A DNA stretch of 64,000 nucleotides, from the NCBI RefSeq assembly GCF_900142215.1, contig NZ_FRAC01000011.1, positions 1-64,000 on the forward strand, in the 5' to 3' direction. This document shows, one piece after another, positions 25,618-34,112 of the stretch (the stretch's first letter is position 1; every line of letters starts with the position of its first letter). The DNA is from Anaerocolumna jejuensis DSM 15929 (GTDB lineage Bacteria; Bacillota; Clostridia; Lachnospirales; Lachnospiraceae). Made by a program: the position numbers and the translations under genes. The notes beneath the pieces are model-generated. The model saw only the letters and a program-made list of their open reading frames with translations. It did not search any database and was not told where the DNA came from.

Positions 25618-26835
25618 ATGAAAATCAATGCAGATATTGTACGTGATTATATAGAGGGAAAGTCTATTATATCATATAGTGATAAATGGTTTTTTAATAC
25701 ACAGGGCTATTCCTATGCAGAACCATCATATGAAAGTGACCATATAGAATCGGTGAGGCGAATTTATACACAAATAAAAGACAGTATTGATAATTTTATC
25801 CCCTGCAATCTTAAAATATGGGATGCCTTGTTCCCAAATTGGAAGGAAATACTTGATAGCGTTATAATTAATCTTATTATTGGGTATCCGGAGCCTAATG
25901 ACGCTACGGTGTTAAAAGAACCTGATGGACAGAATAATGTTATTTTGGATTTAGGCTTATGGACAAAATATGAAGGGAAATGTGATATTACAGGTGTTAT
26001 ACATAATCTGCTTACACATGAATTATGTCATGTGTGCATAGGAAAAACAATTAAAGATATTGATGCTGATATAGAAAGCAGCGATTATATAATAAATCTT
26101 GATGCTAATACCTTTCATGAAGGTTTCGCACATCTTGTTTCTTATGATGACAAGGATATCGACATGGTCCAATGGGATAGTGAAAGCTTGCAGAAGGTAA
26201 AAGCAAAAAGCAAAAGCATGATGAGGTCGGCTTTATTTGCTACTGACAGTCTTGAGCAAAAGAAATACTTATACGATGCAATATATGGTAACTATTATGA
26301 TAAATATGCATGCATGTGCGGAATGCTCTATTTGGTAGATTGCTGGAAGGCAAAGGGGATATTGGGGCTGGAAGAAGAAATGAAAAAAGGGTATCAGGGA
26401 TTTTCTAAAAGAACGATAGGAGAAGCTTTGCAGGATAAACACACAGAAAAACTTTTTAAGGACTTTTTGAATGCATATAACGAGTGTTTTTACAAAAAGG
26501 ATTTAGCCAGTCTAAAAGAGTTTTATGATACAAATGATAATATCCTGATATATTTTGATAATCATAAAAATAATGATACCTATAGTTTAGAAGAACATTT
26601 GAAATTGATATCTGACTTTTTTAACAATGGAAAATTAACGGAAGTCGGTGAGGTAGAACCCCTCATTATAGAAAATTTCAATGTTTTTCATAAGGGCGAG
26701 GCTGCTTGCCTATGCTTTCTTTCAAGATATAAAAGTTTTCCTGTTCCAGCGGTCAGAAGCACATTGTATTTGGAATGTACCAATGGAATATGGAAAGTAA
26801 TGCATGCCCATTTTTCGTTTGAACCCGAAAAGTAA
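25618..26835 (+). CDS. Putative zinc metalloprotease fused to an NTF2/SnoaL-like domain
   Basis: 405 aa without a signal peptide. The N-terminal domain (about 1-270) has H134-E-L-C-H138 followed by H167-E168-G-F-A-H172, a layout typical of gluzincin-like peptidases (HExxH plus a downstream Glu), similar to DUF5700/DUF2268-type families. The C-terminal part (about 283-405: FLNAYNECFYKKDL...YLECTNGIWKVMHAHFSF) reads as a SnoaL/NTF2-like fold. The start is the ATG at 25618, five bases after GGAGG; an upstream GTG overlaps the ribosome-binding site. The substrate is unknown. A cytoplasmic protease with a sensor domain is an inference. Confidence 0.68.
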   Translation: MKINADIVRDYIEGKSIISYSDKWFFNTQGYSYAEPSYESDHIESVRRIYTQIKDSIDNFIPCNLKIWDALFPNWKEILDSVIINLIIGYPEPNDATVLKEPDGQNNVILDLGLWTKYEGKCDITGVIHNLLTHELCHVCIGKTIKDIDADIESSDYIINLDANTFHEGFAHLVSYDDKDIDMVQWDSESLQKVKAKSKSMMRSALFATDSLEQKKYLYDAIYGNYYDKYACMCGMLYLVDCWKAKGILGLEEEMKKGYQGFSKRTIGEALQDKHTEKLFKDFLNAYNECFYKKDLASLKEFYDTNDNILIYFDNHKNNDTYSLEEHLKLISDFFNNGKLTEVGEVEPLIIENFNVFHKGEAACLCFLSRYKSFPVPAVRSTLYLECTNGIWKVMHAHFSFEPEK

Positions 26836-26846
26836 CGGCTGTAGTA

Positions 26847-27575
26847 TCAGGACAAATAGAGCAGCATGGACAAAGACGTTACACTATTGGCAATAATGTG
26901 GGCGACGATGGAAAAGCGGATATTTCTCTTTTTTACGACCCAGTAATACAGGGGAATAGTCATAAGAAGGCGGCTGAAAAAGTGCCAGGGTGTAAAAAAG
27001 TGATATAGGGAAAATAGAGCGGCGTTTAAGAGAATGGCCTTGTTCTGGGAAAGATTAATGCGTGGGAGTAAATATCCTCGAAAATATATTTCCTCCATAA
27101 TAGGGGCCGTAAAGCCGTTTAAGAGTAAGCAGACAAGGCTTGTCAGGATGATTTTCCAATTAGAAAAGGAGGACAGGTCATAGTTGCCAATAAAATATTT
27201 GGTGGGAATGAAGGTAAATACAGTATCCCTGAAATTGATTTCAAGAGGGGTAAGTACATCATTTACCGCAATTGCCCAGATAGCCATGAGGGGTATGAAA
27301 ATCAGGTATTCTTTCAGGCTGGATTTTTCCAGATAGGGCAGCTGGCTGGCTATTTTATAGGTACCGGTATTCCGTTTTGTAACATAAAGCAATATTCCCA
27401 GCTGTATAGGGACCAGAGCCAGTACGGTATCGGCATTATAGGCTAAATCGTTTGGGACTCCGTAACCCATGATAAGGGGCACCAAAAGAAAGTCTACCAT
27501 TACCATTATAATTCCGGGGAAAAGGTGCAGAATTATTGATTGAATGAGTGTGTGCCTGGATACATCCTTTGTCAT
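26847..27575 (-). CDS. CPBP-family intramembrane glutamic protease
   Basis: A 242-aa polytopic membrane protein of the CAAX-protease/bacteriocin-processing (Abi) family. About six membrane segments. Motif 1 is EEIYFR (MEEIYFRGYLLPR), motif 2 is SLYHFF, motif 3 is HIIANS. Family members act in bacteriocin immunity, peptide processing or anti-sigma cleavage. The Shine-Dalgarno is GGGAGGG. It is under a strong promoter that overlaps a large palindrome, so regulated expression is likely. It is convergent with the metalloprotease gene (11 bp). Confidence 0.88.
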   Translation of the reverse strand: MTKDVSRHTLIQSIILHLFPGIIMVMVDFLLVPLIMGYGVPNDLAYNADTVLALVPIQLGILLYVTKRNTGTYKIASQLPYLEKSSLKEYLIFIPLMAIWAIAVNDVLTPLEINFRDTVFTFIPTKYFIGNYDLSSFSNWKIILTSLVCLLLNGFTAPIMEEIYFRGYLLPRINLSQNKAILLNAALFSLYHFFTPWHFFSRLLMTIPLYYWVVKKRNIRFSIVAHIIANSVTSLSMLLYLS

Positions 27576-27585
27576 TGTTATCCCT

Positions 27586-27627
27586 CCCTACTATAATTAA
27601 CATACCGGTAAGTTAATTGTAGTAGGG
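27586..27627. promoter_or_regulatory. 42-bp palindromic operator over the CPBP promoter
   Basis: Left arm CCCTACTATAATTAACA, core TACCGGTA (itself palindromic), right arm AGTTAATTGTAGTAGGG; arms match at 15 of 17 positions. It overlaps the -10 and the likely start of transcription, as expected for a repressor. The TTAAC-TACCGGTA-GTTAA core resembles TetR-type operators (inference). No TetR-type gene lies nearby. Confidence 0.7.
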
Positions 27628-27644
27628 CATTTGAAGCTTGTCAA
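27616..27644 (-). promoter_or_regulatory. Promoter of the CPBP protease gene
   Basis: On the minus strand, perfect TTGACA (27639-27644), 17 bp, TACAAT (27616-27621). It should be strong unless the palindrome is occupied. Confidence 0.75.
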
Positions 27645-27698
27645 GGAACTTAGGAAAATTCTGTTAAACAAAAAAGCAATCATTCCCCAATATAGCAG

Positions 27699-28539
27699 CT
27701 AACGGTAACCGGAAGGCGGTATGCCTACCACCTTTTTAAAAGCCCTGCGAAAGGATAAGGAGCTGGTATAGCCGACCTTTTCGGCGATTTCCTCTATGGT
27801 AGTATCCCTTTGTTTTATCAGCTCACAGGCCTTGTTAATTCTTAATGCCTCCAGATACTTACTGAAGGTCTGGTCCACGTATTTCTTAAAATACTGGGAA
27901 AAGTAGGACTCCGACATATGGAATTCTCTGGCCATCAGGCTGACGCTCAGTAAATTATCATGATAGTTTTCATTTATAAAGTGGAGCATATCTTCAAAGA
28001 GCAGGCTGTCAGAAGGAGTGCTCTTAATGGCAGCGATAATGCGCCTGTATGCTTCCAGGATACGGTCACACTCATTCTCAGGATTCAGATTGTTCAAATT
28101 AACCTTAAACAGCCCGTGTATATGGATATTCAGCTTGAACTCCTGCAAAAGCCGGATAATGCCGGTCTGCATATCCATAAACAGCTTTATGATGGTACTT
28201 TGTGAGAGGTTCCTCTTCTTTAGGTTCTCGGTAAAGATATAATCCAGTAACTGCTCCGTTTCTTCTAAATTTCCGGCGCCGACAAGGCCCTTTAGCTTCA
28301 TTTCTATTACGTTAGGATAGAAATAATAGGAGGGCTCCGTTACCATATCCTCATAGAAAGACGGTACCAAAGGAAAACAGGATAAAGGCATACATGTCAG
28401 CCTTTAAGTCCAGTTCCAGGTATTTTGCATTTACCAGAATCTCCAATTCATTGTTAAAGGCTCCGTTTAACAGCTTTTCATAAAAGGCGCGGACTAAAAT
28501 AATCCGCTGCTCCGCTATGGCAAGAGTCATTTGGCGCAA
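27699..28539 (-). pseudogene. AraC-family regulator, 5'-truncated and frameshifted
   Basis: The C-terminal part is a good AraC DNA-binding domain (LLSVSLMAREFHMSESYFSQYF...EEIAEKVGYTSSLSFRRAFKK), ending VVGIPPSGYR at 27699. The region before it resembles the middle of large sensor-type AraC regulators of polysaccharide loci. The frame breaks near 28360-28380: LDLKADMYAFILFSF runs out in one frame, while PLVPSFYEDM continues in another. Homology ends near 28535 at a junction with a GH95 remnant on the other strand, so the sensor half is missing. Confidence 0.78.
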
Positions 28540-28769
28540 GCTTGCTGGTAAAAGACGTCCTGCAAATTGATGCCATTATGGGCTTGTGTGCCAGGGGCGG
28601 TTTTACCGTTGATATGAAATGGAAAACGGGAAGACTGGAAAGGGCTGTTATCTCCTCTAAGACAGGAGGACACTGCAAAGTAAGATATAAGGATATTCTG
28701 ACGGAAATATATGTTCCTGCCGGAGGCGGCGTTGCTTTAGACGGTAAATTAAAGCAGATATCAAAATAA
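28530..28769 (+). pseudogene. GH95 alpha-L-fucosidase, C-terminal remnant
   Basis: The frame FGASLLVKDVLQIDAIMGLCARGGF continues to VDMKWKTGRLERAVISSKTGG and ends at 28769. The segment from GLCARGGF onward is the C-terminal beta domain typical of GH95 enzymes. FGAS...VLQ looks like the end of the catalytic domain (NFGA...MLLQ), so an internal deletion is likely besides loss of about 650 N-terminal residues. It abuts the truncated AraC gene head to head. Confidence 0.65.
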
Positions 28770-29027
28770 TAAATACCTGAAGCTGTTGTGATTGCAGTTA
28801 TATACGGTAAAAGTAAAGTTCTTGCTTTTTCTGATATTAACTGGAGTTACCGCAGCTTTTTTAATATACAGTACCAGAAGGGTCATAGGTTGCAAGCACC
28901 GGTATGAAAGGAATAGCATTTTACTCTACTTATTTGTGCAGCATTTAAGAACAGTAATGGAATTTAATAAAACCATAAGTATTTTTTAACAACAAATAAC
29001 TCTTTAAATGCTATTTATCTTTCAAAA

Positions 29028-29056
29028 CTGACAAAATTCATGTTTTATGATAAACT
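29028..29056 (+). promoter_or_regulatory. Probable promoter of the YesM-type kinase gene
   Basis: CTGACA (29028-29033), 17 bp, then TAAACT (29051-29056) with TGA directly before it (extended -10). The leader to the ATG is about 95 nt. The rest of 28770-29155 is AT-rich and shows no gene I trust. Confidence 0.5.
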
Positions 29057-29155
29057 AAAGCTATGGACTTGAAGCGGGATTCGTTACACAGACTTAGCAG
29101 GGAAGATATGGTTTACCAAAGGACTGAAATTTAAGTACAGCATTGGGGGTAAAGG

Positions 29156-30958
29156 ATGAAAAGAAGATTTATGTACCTGTATCACAGATTTATGGATTAC
29201 AGTATCCGAAAAAAGCTATACATCATGAATATCAGCATTATTCTGATTATGACGGTGCTTCTTGGCCTGACCGGCTACCTTTTTGTAAAGAACCTGCTGA
29301 CGAAAAAATCCCAGACTTCCAGCATCAGCGTGGTAGAGCAGCTGGGTGAGAACTATGATTCTGCCATAACTACGATTACAGATTTTGTGTTCCGGCAGTA
29401 TTTTGATTCTGAGCTGGTAAGCTTCCTGTCCAATGGGAAGGCCACGAGGAAAGAAAAATATGAGATGAATAAATTCTTCAGCAGCTTTAGCTATAATCTG
29501 ATGAATTATAACAGCAATATCAAGCTTGTGGTCATTTCAAATTTAAAGGAGGCACTGTATTATGCCGCAGACAGCAGGCTGGCGGTGAAGGAGCAGGACA
29601 TTACCGGGAGCATTCCTTATGAGAAAACCCTTGGGAGGTGGGGGAAGACCGAGTTGTATTCCTGCGGCAATCAAGTGGTTCTCGCATCCAGGGCAATTAT
29701 TGATAAAAACAGTATGAACAAGGTCGGTATCATTACAATAGGAATCGATGCCGAATATCTGAAAGAGCTTTATAAAAATGCCTTAACGGAGGAAGCCAAT
29801 ACCTTAATTCTGTTCAATGACGATAATCAGATAATGCTGTCTTCCGATGAGACAAAAAGGGAGGCTGCCGAGCTTACCGTCAAGTATTATCAGCCGTCGG
29901 TACAGGGACAGCGGAGGTTTTATTACCATGATACGCCTTATATTTATGTGACCTGGTTTTCAAAGGACAACAACCTCTGGCTGATGGAGCTGATTGACCT
30001 GGATGTAATCTCAAAGGAATCGGGAAAGATTTTAAAGCCCTTTATTTATATCGCAATATTGGCAAGCGCCTTGTCAGGGCTGATTGCCTGGGGGATTTCC
30101 AGGGGAATTGCAGGTACTATCGGACAGCTGCTTCATAAAATCCAAATGATAGGAAGAGGGGATTTTACAACGGAAATCATTCCCGCATCCAAGGATGAGA
30201 TAGGTGTGCTTGCTTTAAAATTCAATGAAATGTCAAAGCAGATTCAGAATCTCATTGAGATAGTCAGTGAGGAAAAAACAAAAATGAAATCCGCAGAGAT
30301 AAAGACACTGCAGTTCGAATATGATGCCCTACAGGCTAAAATCAATCCCCATTTTTTATATAATACCTTGGAAAGCATTAACAGCATGGCAAAGCTCAAC
30401 GGAGAAGAACAGATTGCAGACAGCATTTATCTCCTTGGAAATTATTTAAGGGATACCATCAGCAATAAACGGAAATATGTATATCTCTGGGAAGAGATTG
30501 AGAATATCCAGAACTATATCAAAATCCAGAAGGTATCCTGCGGAGACAAAATAGACATCTTGATTCATGCAGAGGAATCCCTGACAGATACGCTGATACC
30601 AAAGCTGATTCTGCAGCCGCTGGTCGAAAACGCGTTCATTCACGGGGTCGCTCCAAAGGTTGGAAAGGGTTATATATGGGTGAATGCAGTATGCGAAGGA
30701 ACGGATATGCTGCTTGTGGTGAAGGATGACGGCATGGGAATTGTTTCGGAGAAGATGAAGGACGGCCTGTTGATGGAAACGGATGACCGGAGCCCCCTGC
30801 ATACAAAGGTGGGCATTATGTCGGTCCATAAAAGGATACAGATACTTTATGGTGAAAAGTACGGGTTAAAGATTAAAAGCGAAGAAGGAAAAGGAACCAG
30901 CATTATAGTCAGGATGCCGATCCGGTTTGAGGGGGAAATAGAAGATGAAGCATTATAA
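29156..30958 (+). CDS. YesM-type sensor histidine kinase
   Basis: A 600-aa membrane kinase. First membrane segment about 22-47, extracellular sensor domain about 48-290, second membrane segment about 297-315, HAMP about 316-370 (RGDFTTEIIPASKDEIGVLALKFNEM). The His_kinase domain has the phosphate-accepting INPHFLYNTLESIN; HATPase motifs include PLVENAFIHG and KDDGMGI. YesM kinases respond to extracellular sugars or binding-protein status. Its last 14 bp overlap the start of the response regulator, so the two are co-translated. GGGGGTAAAGG Shine-Dalgarno. Confidence 0.93.
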   Translation: MKRRFMYLYHRFMDYSIRKKLYIMNISIILIMTVLLGLTGYLFVKNLLTKKSQTSSISVVEQLGENYDSAITTITDFVFRQYFDSELVSFLSNGKATRKEKYEMNKFFSSFSYNLMNYNSNIKLVVISNLKEALYYAADSRLAVKEQDITGSIPYEKTLGRWGKTELYSCGNQVVLASRAIIDKNSMNKVGIITIGIDAEYLKELYKNALTEEANTLILFNDDNQIMLSSDETKREAAELTVKYYQPSVQGQRRFYYHDTPYIYVTWFSKDNNLWLMELIDLDVISKESGKILKPFIYIAILASALSGLIAWGISRGIAGTIGQLLHKIQMIGRGDFTTEIIPASKDEIGVLALKFNEMSKQIQNLIEIVSEEKTKMKSAEIKTLQFEYDALQAKINPHFLYNTLESINSMAKLNGEEQIADSIYLLGNYLRDTISNKRKYVYLWEEIENIQNYIKIQKVSCGDKIDILIHAEESLTDTLIPKLILQPLVENAFIHGVAPKVGKGYIWVNAVCEGTDMLLVVKDDGMGIVSEKMKDGLLMETDDRSPLHTKVGIMSVHKRIQILYGEKYGLKIKSEEGKGTSIIVRMPIRFEGEIEDEAL

Positions 30959-32552
30959 AGTGTTTATAGCAGATGATACTCCATTAATAAGAGAAGCACT
31001 TATCAAATCGATTCCCTGGGAGCGGCTGGGCTGTATCATTGCAGGAGAAGCGGAGGATGGGCTGAAAGCAAAAGAAATGATAGACAAAATCAGGCCGGAA
31101 ATACTTATTGCCGATATCCGGATGCCCGGCTTGGACGGACTTGCGCTGACAGAATACAGTAACCGGATACTGCCGGATTCCAAGGTAATCATTATAACCG
31201 GATTTCAGGAATTTGAATATGCCAGAAGGGCCTTACAGCTGAATGTGAAGGATTTCCTTTTAAAGCCTCTGAATAACGATTATGTAATGCGGGTGGTGGC
31301 CGAAACCGTACAGGAATTGAGGCAGCAGGAAAAGCGCGCCGAGTATGAGAAAAAGCTGCTGCAGGAAAATGCGGATTATCAGACAAAGGTCAGAAGCTCC
31401 ATCAGGGCTATACAGGGAAAAATACTTTCCGATTTATTTCTGGGAAGGGGAAATTCCGGGGAGTATTCCAAAGAGTATCTAAAGGAAATGGGACTTGCAG
31501 GTGTTCATATCCAGGTCCTTGGGGCAAGAGTGCGTTCCTCGGATGAACAAATGAGCACGGCTGTCTGGAATCAGATTATTTTCTACATGTATGAGTATGA
31601 GAAAGCGAAAAACGTCAGGGTCCTTGAAGTGAGGAACGTGAAGGATATCCTGTTCTTTGTCCTGGATAAGGAGAAGAAAAGCTCCAGATCCCATAAAATA
31701 TATATGAAGAATCAGATTATCTATATGAACAGGCAGCTGCGGAATGAGCTGCTTCCTGAAATCTGTGCATGTATCGGAAATGTGACGAATCAGCTGGAGA
31801 AGGCAGTGGAATGCGGCAGGCAGGTAATGGAGGTTCTGGAATATAACTTTTTTATGACAAAAGAAGAGATTTTGGAGGTTGAAAATTATCAGCTGCTTAA
31901 GGGAAAGAAAAGCAGCTATAGAATTCCTGATTTTGATAAGCTGTTTCTGGCACTGGAAGCTTCCGACCGGGAGAATATCAGGGGAGAGGTGCAGAAGCTT
32001 GTGGAGGATATTGCCAGGGGAACCGGGGGCAACCTCTTTCAGATTAAATGCCTGCTCAGTGAGCTGTGTATTACGGTGCTCCGGCATTATAACCAGAAGG
32101 GAAAGGACGAGAAAATTACAAAGCTGATTGATGAAATCGATAATCTGGTTAATCTGGAAGCAGCAGGAGCCTATGTAAATGAATTTATGGATGAAATCAG
32201 AAAGGATTTAAAGCAGGAAAGGGTACAGTACAATCCTTTGGTGCAGGATGCTATAAAGTATATCCAGGAAAATTACGGGAAAGACATATCCCTGACTATG
32301 GTGGCGGACTTTCTTGCCGTAAACCCTTCCTATTTAAGCCGCCTGTTAAAGCAGGAGACCGGGGAAAATTTTACGGACATCCTGATGGATATCAGAATAC
32401 GGCGGGCCAAGCAGCTGCTTCATGAACCGGGAGTCCGGATTACCGATATCACAGAGCTTGTCGGTTACAATAATTATGAATATTTCTTTCAAGTATTCCG
32501 TAAAAGCGAGGGGATTTCGCCTAGTGAATACCGCAGACAGATTAAGCAGTGA
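30945..32552 (+). CDS. YesN-type response regulator (REC + AraC HTH)
   Basis: A 535-aa regulator. REC domain residues 1-125, with the phospho-acceptor in ILIADIRMPGLDG (about D55) and the conserved K in FLLKPLN. A long middle region follows. The C-terminal AraC/XylS domain (about 430-535) has two helix-turn-helices (SLTMVADFLAVNPSYLSRLLKQE and DITELVGYNNYEYFFQVFRK). It is the partner of the overlapping kinase. Direct GTAAAAA repeats begin 27 bp after its stop, before the transporter genes, and are its likely target. Confidence 0.94.
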   Translation: MKHYKVFIADDTPLIREALIKSIPWERLGCIIAGEAEDGLKAKEMIDKIRPEILIADIRMPGLDGLALTEYSNRILPDSKVIIITGFQEFEYARRALQLNVKDFLLKPLNNDYVMRVVAETVQELRQQEKRAEYEKKLLQENADYQTKVRSSIRAIQGKILSDLFLGRGNSGEYSKEYLKEMGLAGVHIQVLGARVRSSDEQMSTAVWNQIIFYMYEYEKAKNVRVLEVRNVKDILFFVLDKEKKSSRSHKIYMKNQIIYMNRQLRNELLPEICACIGNVTNQLEKAVECGRQVMEVLEYNFFMTKEEILEVENYQLLKGKKSSYRIPDFDKLFLALEASDRENIRGEVQKLVEDIARGTGGNLFQIKCLLSELCITVLRHYNQKGKDEKITKLIDEIDNLVNLEAAGAYVNEFMDEIRKDLKQERVQYNPLVQDAIKYIQENYGKDISLTMVADFLAVNPSYLSRLLKQETGENFTDILMDIRIRRAKQLLHEPGVRITDITELVGYNNYEYFFQVFRKSEGISPSEYRRQIKQ

Positions 32553-32578
32553 ATAAATACATCGAATTGATAAAAACC

Positions 32579-32641
32579 GTAAAAAAAACTTATATATTGT
32601 AAAAATAGTAAAATGGTTTTACCATCCCAAAAAGCTACAAT
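32579..32641 (+). promoter_or_regulatory. Response-regulator repeats and promoter of the sugar transporter genes
   Basis: GTAAAAA occurs at 32579 and 32599, exactly 20 bp apart, as AraC-type activators prefer. A third GTAAAA at 32608 forms GTAAAA-TGG-TTTTAC. A weak -35 TGGTTT (32614-32619) and -10 TACAAT (32636-32641) follow at 16 bp spacing. The weak -35 next to the repeats fits activation by the response regulator. Confidence 0.5.
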
Positions 32642-32669
32642 GGATATATCAAATGAAGGAGGGAAAGTT

Positions 32670-34013
32670 ATGAAAAAGAAACTTGTTACATTGGTATTAT
32701 CTTTGTGCATGGTAATTGGGATGTTTGGCGGATGCAGCAAATCGGAACCTGCTGACAGCGGTACGGGCAATGCTGCAAAGACAGAAAACGGCAGCAGTGA
32801 TGCCAAAAATGACAGTGGCACAAAAGGCGGCGAAAAAGAGATTACAGTAACCATCTTCCATCACATCGGTGAGCAGACCGGAAGGGATAATCTCGATAAG
32901 ATGCTTGCACTGCTGGAGGAAAGAAATCCGGGCATTAAGTTTGAAGCACAGGGCATCGATTACAGCCAGTATGATACGATATTAAAGACAAAACTGGCAG
33001 GAGGAGATGCACCGGATATCATTATGGGACGGCCCAAAATGTATGCGAATCTGATAGATGCCGGATATATTGAATCCTTATCAGGACAGCCTTTCCTTGA
33101 CCAGGTCTCACAGGAATCCCTTGCGTCCATGACAATTGACGGGAATGTATACGGCGTACCTACCAATATGAGCGGAATGGGTATTTTCTATAATAAAGAG
33201 GTCTTCAAAAAGAATGGGGTGGAAATTCCAAAGACCCATGAGGAATTACTGGCAGCCAGCAAGAAATTCCAGGATGCAGGTATTTATCCCTTTGCACACG
33301 GCTACAAGGATTCCTGGCCGGCACAGTGTGAAATCCAAAGTGATTTATATGGTTACTGCCTGGAGAAAAACCCTAAGATGTTTGAGGAAATCCAATCCGG
33401 TGAAAAGCAGTTTGCAGATTATCCGGAATTCAGGGAAGTTGTGCAAAGAACAGCGGACAGACTGGGCTTTGAAAGCGGTGATGACTTTGGTACCGACAGT
33501 GCCCAGGCCAGGGAAATGCTGATTAACGGAAAGGCTGCCATGCTTGTCAGCGGTAACTGGGAAATTGGCGAATTTATTAATCTTGGTGCGGATGACAAGG
33601 TTGGATTTTTTGCAACACCTAATTCTGATGACAGTAACCCGGTGCTTGGCCTTGCTTCCGATGGAAGCTATATGCTTTGCGCACAATCCGAGCATAAGGA
33701 AGCAGCTTTAAAATTCATTGAATTTTTAGCGACTCCTGAAGGAGCTGCCATGTGGAATACCGGTGGAAAAGATATTCCCTGCTCCCTGGAGGTTGACAGC
33801 AGCACTTTGTCACCGATTGTACAGGAAATTGTTGATATCGAGAAAAACGGTAAGGTCTATAATTATGAAGCCCAGGGAATTTTTACAGGACAGTTTGATT
33901 CGACCTTCCGTAAATGGCAGGAAGAATTTGCAGCAGATACGGACAGAGACGTGGACAAATATATCAAAAAGCTCGATGATGAGATAAAGGCAATTCAAGT
34001 CAGCGGTAAATAG
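32670..34013 (+). CDS. ABC sugar-binding lipoprotein (CUT1 family)
   Basis: A 447-aa extracellular solute-binding protein of the family-1 type. Lipobox FGGC with lipid Cys at about residue 17, then an acidic Ser/Gly linker (about 18-50). The mature domain has the family hallmarks GDAPDIIMGRP, GVPTNMSGMGIFYNKEVF and AAMLVSGNWEIG. The start is the ATG at 32670 (AAGGAGGG upstream); the open frame reaches further up without a ribosome-binding site. It delivers an oligosaccharide to the two permeases that follow. No ATPase gene is nearby, so a shared MsmK-like ATPase is probably used. Confidence 0.93.
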   Translation: MKKKLVTLVLSLCMVIGMFGGCSKSEPADSGTGNAAKTENGSSDAKNDSGTKGGEKEITVTIFHHIGEQTGRDNLDKMLALLEERNPGIKFEAQGIDYSQYDTILKTKLAGGDAPDIIMGRPKMYANLIDAGYIESLSGQPFLDQVSQESLASMTIDGNVYGVPTNMSGMGIFYNKEVFKKNGVEIPKTHEELLAASKKFQDAGIYPFAHGYKDSWPAQCEIQSDLYGYCLEKNPKMFEEIQSGEKQFADYPEFREVVQRTADRLGFESGDDFGTDSAQAREMLINGKAAMLVSGNWEIGEFINLGADDKVGFFATPNSDDSNPVLGLASDGSYMLCAQSEHKEAALKFIEFLATPEGAAMWNTGGKDIPCSLEVDSSTLSPIVQEIVDIEKNGKVYNYEAQGIFTGQFDSTFRKWQEEFAADTDRDVDKYIKKLDDEIKAIQVSGK

Positions 34014-34019
34014 TCACTG

Positions 34020-34051
34020 GTACTGCCCGGTAAAATATATCCGGGCAGTAC
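34020..34051 (+). terminator. Intercistronic hairpin between binding protein and permease
   Basis: A perfect 11-bp stem GTACTGCCCGG / CCGGGCAGTAC with a ten-base loop and no U-run. Such hairpins often protect the upstream mRNA or cause partial termination, which would favour the binding protein over the permeases. Confidence 0.65.
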
Positions 34052-34112
34052 TATTGCAGAGCTGCCGGCGGCAGTTTACTATGTGCGGGAAAGCGCACAG
34101 ATGGGAGTTAAT

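Noticed and set aside
28792..28989. 65-codon plus-strand frame before the YesM-type kinase
   Set aside because: It has one hydrophobic stretch but no ribosome-binding site or recognised family, and it lies in AT-rich leader DNA.
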